Shown piece after piece: positions 37,161-37,380 of a stretch of 37,380 nucleotides of DNA. Positions within the stretch are counted from its first letter, which is position 1. Each line of letters starts with the position of its first letter. A program made the translations under genes and the position numbers. The stretch covers positions 1 through 37,380 of the forward strand of contig DAIDKT010000111.1 in NCBI GenBank assembly GCA_027449905.1, given 5' to 3'. Source of the stretch: Legionellales bacterium. GTDB taxonomy: Bacteria; Pseudomonadota; Gammaproteobacteria; Legionellales; Legionellaceae. The notes below the pieces were generated by a model. That model was not told the DNA's origin. It worked only from the letters and a program-made list of their open reading frames with translations, and searched no databases.

Positions 37161-37380
37161 AGAAACCTTTTTGCCAATAAAATATAGCGGGGCATTGATG
37201 TCGAGCCCGCGCTGACATAAATATACAAAAAATTCCCCAACACGAGTTTCGCACTTAGCTCATGCGGCTTGAAGCATTAAGATTTTTATTTGCTCCTGAA
37301 TAGCGTTTTTAATCACACTCCAGTTTTGTTGATACAGTGTGATTTTTTGTGTTATGCGCAATTTGTGTTGCTCAAACCAA
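37161..37380 (-). pseudogene. 5' continuation of the giant ankyrin gene with an in-frame TGA
   Basis: Reading the same frame upstream of 37160, codons 37259-37161 encode KCETRVGEFFVYLCQRGLDI and then NAPLYFIGKKVS, an ankyrin-like ending (RGLDINAPL) that lacks any ATG, GTG or TTG. A TGA occupies 37262-37260. Beyond it the frame is open again to the window edge (37379), encoding WFEQHKLRITQKITLY, then NWSVIKNAIQEQIKILMLQA. The simplest reading is one gene broken by a nonsense mutation. A separate upstream gene ending at this TGA is possible but would leave the ankyrin-like segment untranslated. Confidence 0.5.

Overview
The window looks like a piece of chromosome from a gammaproteobacterium, most probably a member of the order Legionellales (Legionella/Coxiella-like) or a close host-associated relative. 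The grounds are the housekeeping gene order (ndk-rlmN-pilF-rodZ-hisS-yfgM-bamB-der; rpsF-rpsR-membrane protein-rplI), the AT-leaning base composition, an S6 protein very close to the gammaproteobacterial form, and two large ankyrin-repeat proteins of the kind used as type IV secretion effectors in that order. The taxonomic call is inference; no 16S or tRNA gene was seen.

Layout. 1-8.9 kb, plus strand: ndk, rlmN, a short PilF-like pilotin, a shortened rodZ, hisS, yfgM, bamB and der. The usual bamB-der junction is interrupted by about 1 kb holding several very small ORFs on both strands, including a secreted Gly/Tyr/His-rich protein. 8.9-14.8 kb, plus strand: a tightly overlapped tripartite RND efflux operon of the heavy-metal (CzcCBA/CusCBA) type. 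14.9-16.3 kb, minus strand: a BepA-type M48 metalloprotease. 16.4-21.7 kb, plus strand: riboflavin genes ribD, ribBA and ribH, then pyrG and kdsA. A short frameshifted remnant and a terminator follow. 22.1-23.2 kb, minus strand: xseB-ispA. 23.3-25.8 kb, plus strand: radA and a GT4 glycosyltransferase. 25.8-29.2 kb, minus strand: mutS-hemB. 29.3-30.7 kb, minus strand: a 450-residue ankyrin protein. 31.0-33.0 kb, plus strand: the rpsF-rpsR-DUF2232-like-rplI operon, ending in a hairpin terminator. 33.0 kb to the window edge, minus strand: a giant ankyrin-type protein gene, at least 1384 codons, interrupted near its visible 5' end by an in-frame TGA.

How the genes work together. Several operons are held together by 1- to 11-base overlaps: ndk/rlmN, rodZ/hisS, the RND trio, ribBA/ribH, pyrG/kdsA, xseB/ispA and mutS/hemB. 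BamB and BepA serve outer-membrane protein assembly and quality control, KdsA makes the Kdo of LPS, and YfgM assists SecYEG export. RodZ sets cell shape. The two ankyrin genes flank the ribosomal-protein operon and are the main accessory content.

The least ordinary signals are four: the ankyrin gene with its internal TGA, Pro/Ser/Tyr-rich linker and acidic C-terminus; a short palindromic motif (GTRAGTANTTAC) repeated in front of three unrelated genes; the cluster of tiny ORFs between bamB and der, one with its start-codon region triplicated; and a 73-bp inverted-repeat-bounded segment between an ankyrin gene and rpsF.
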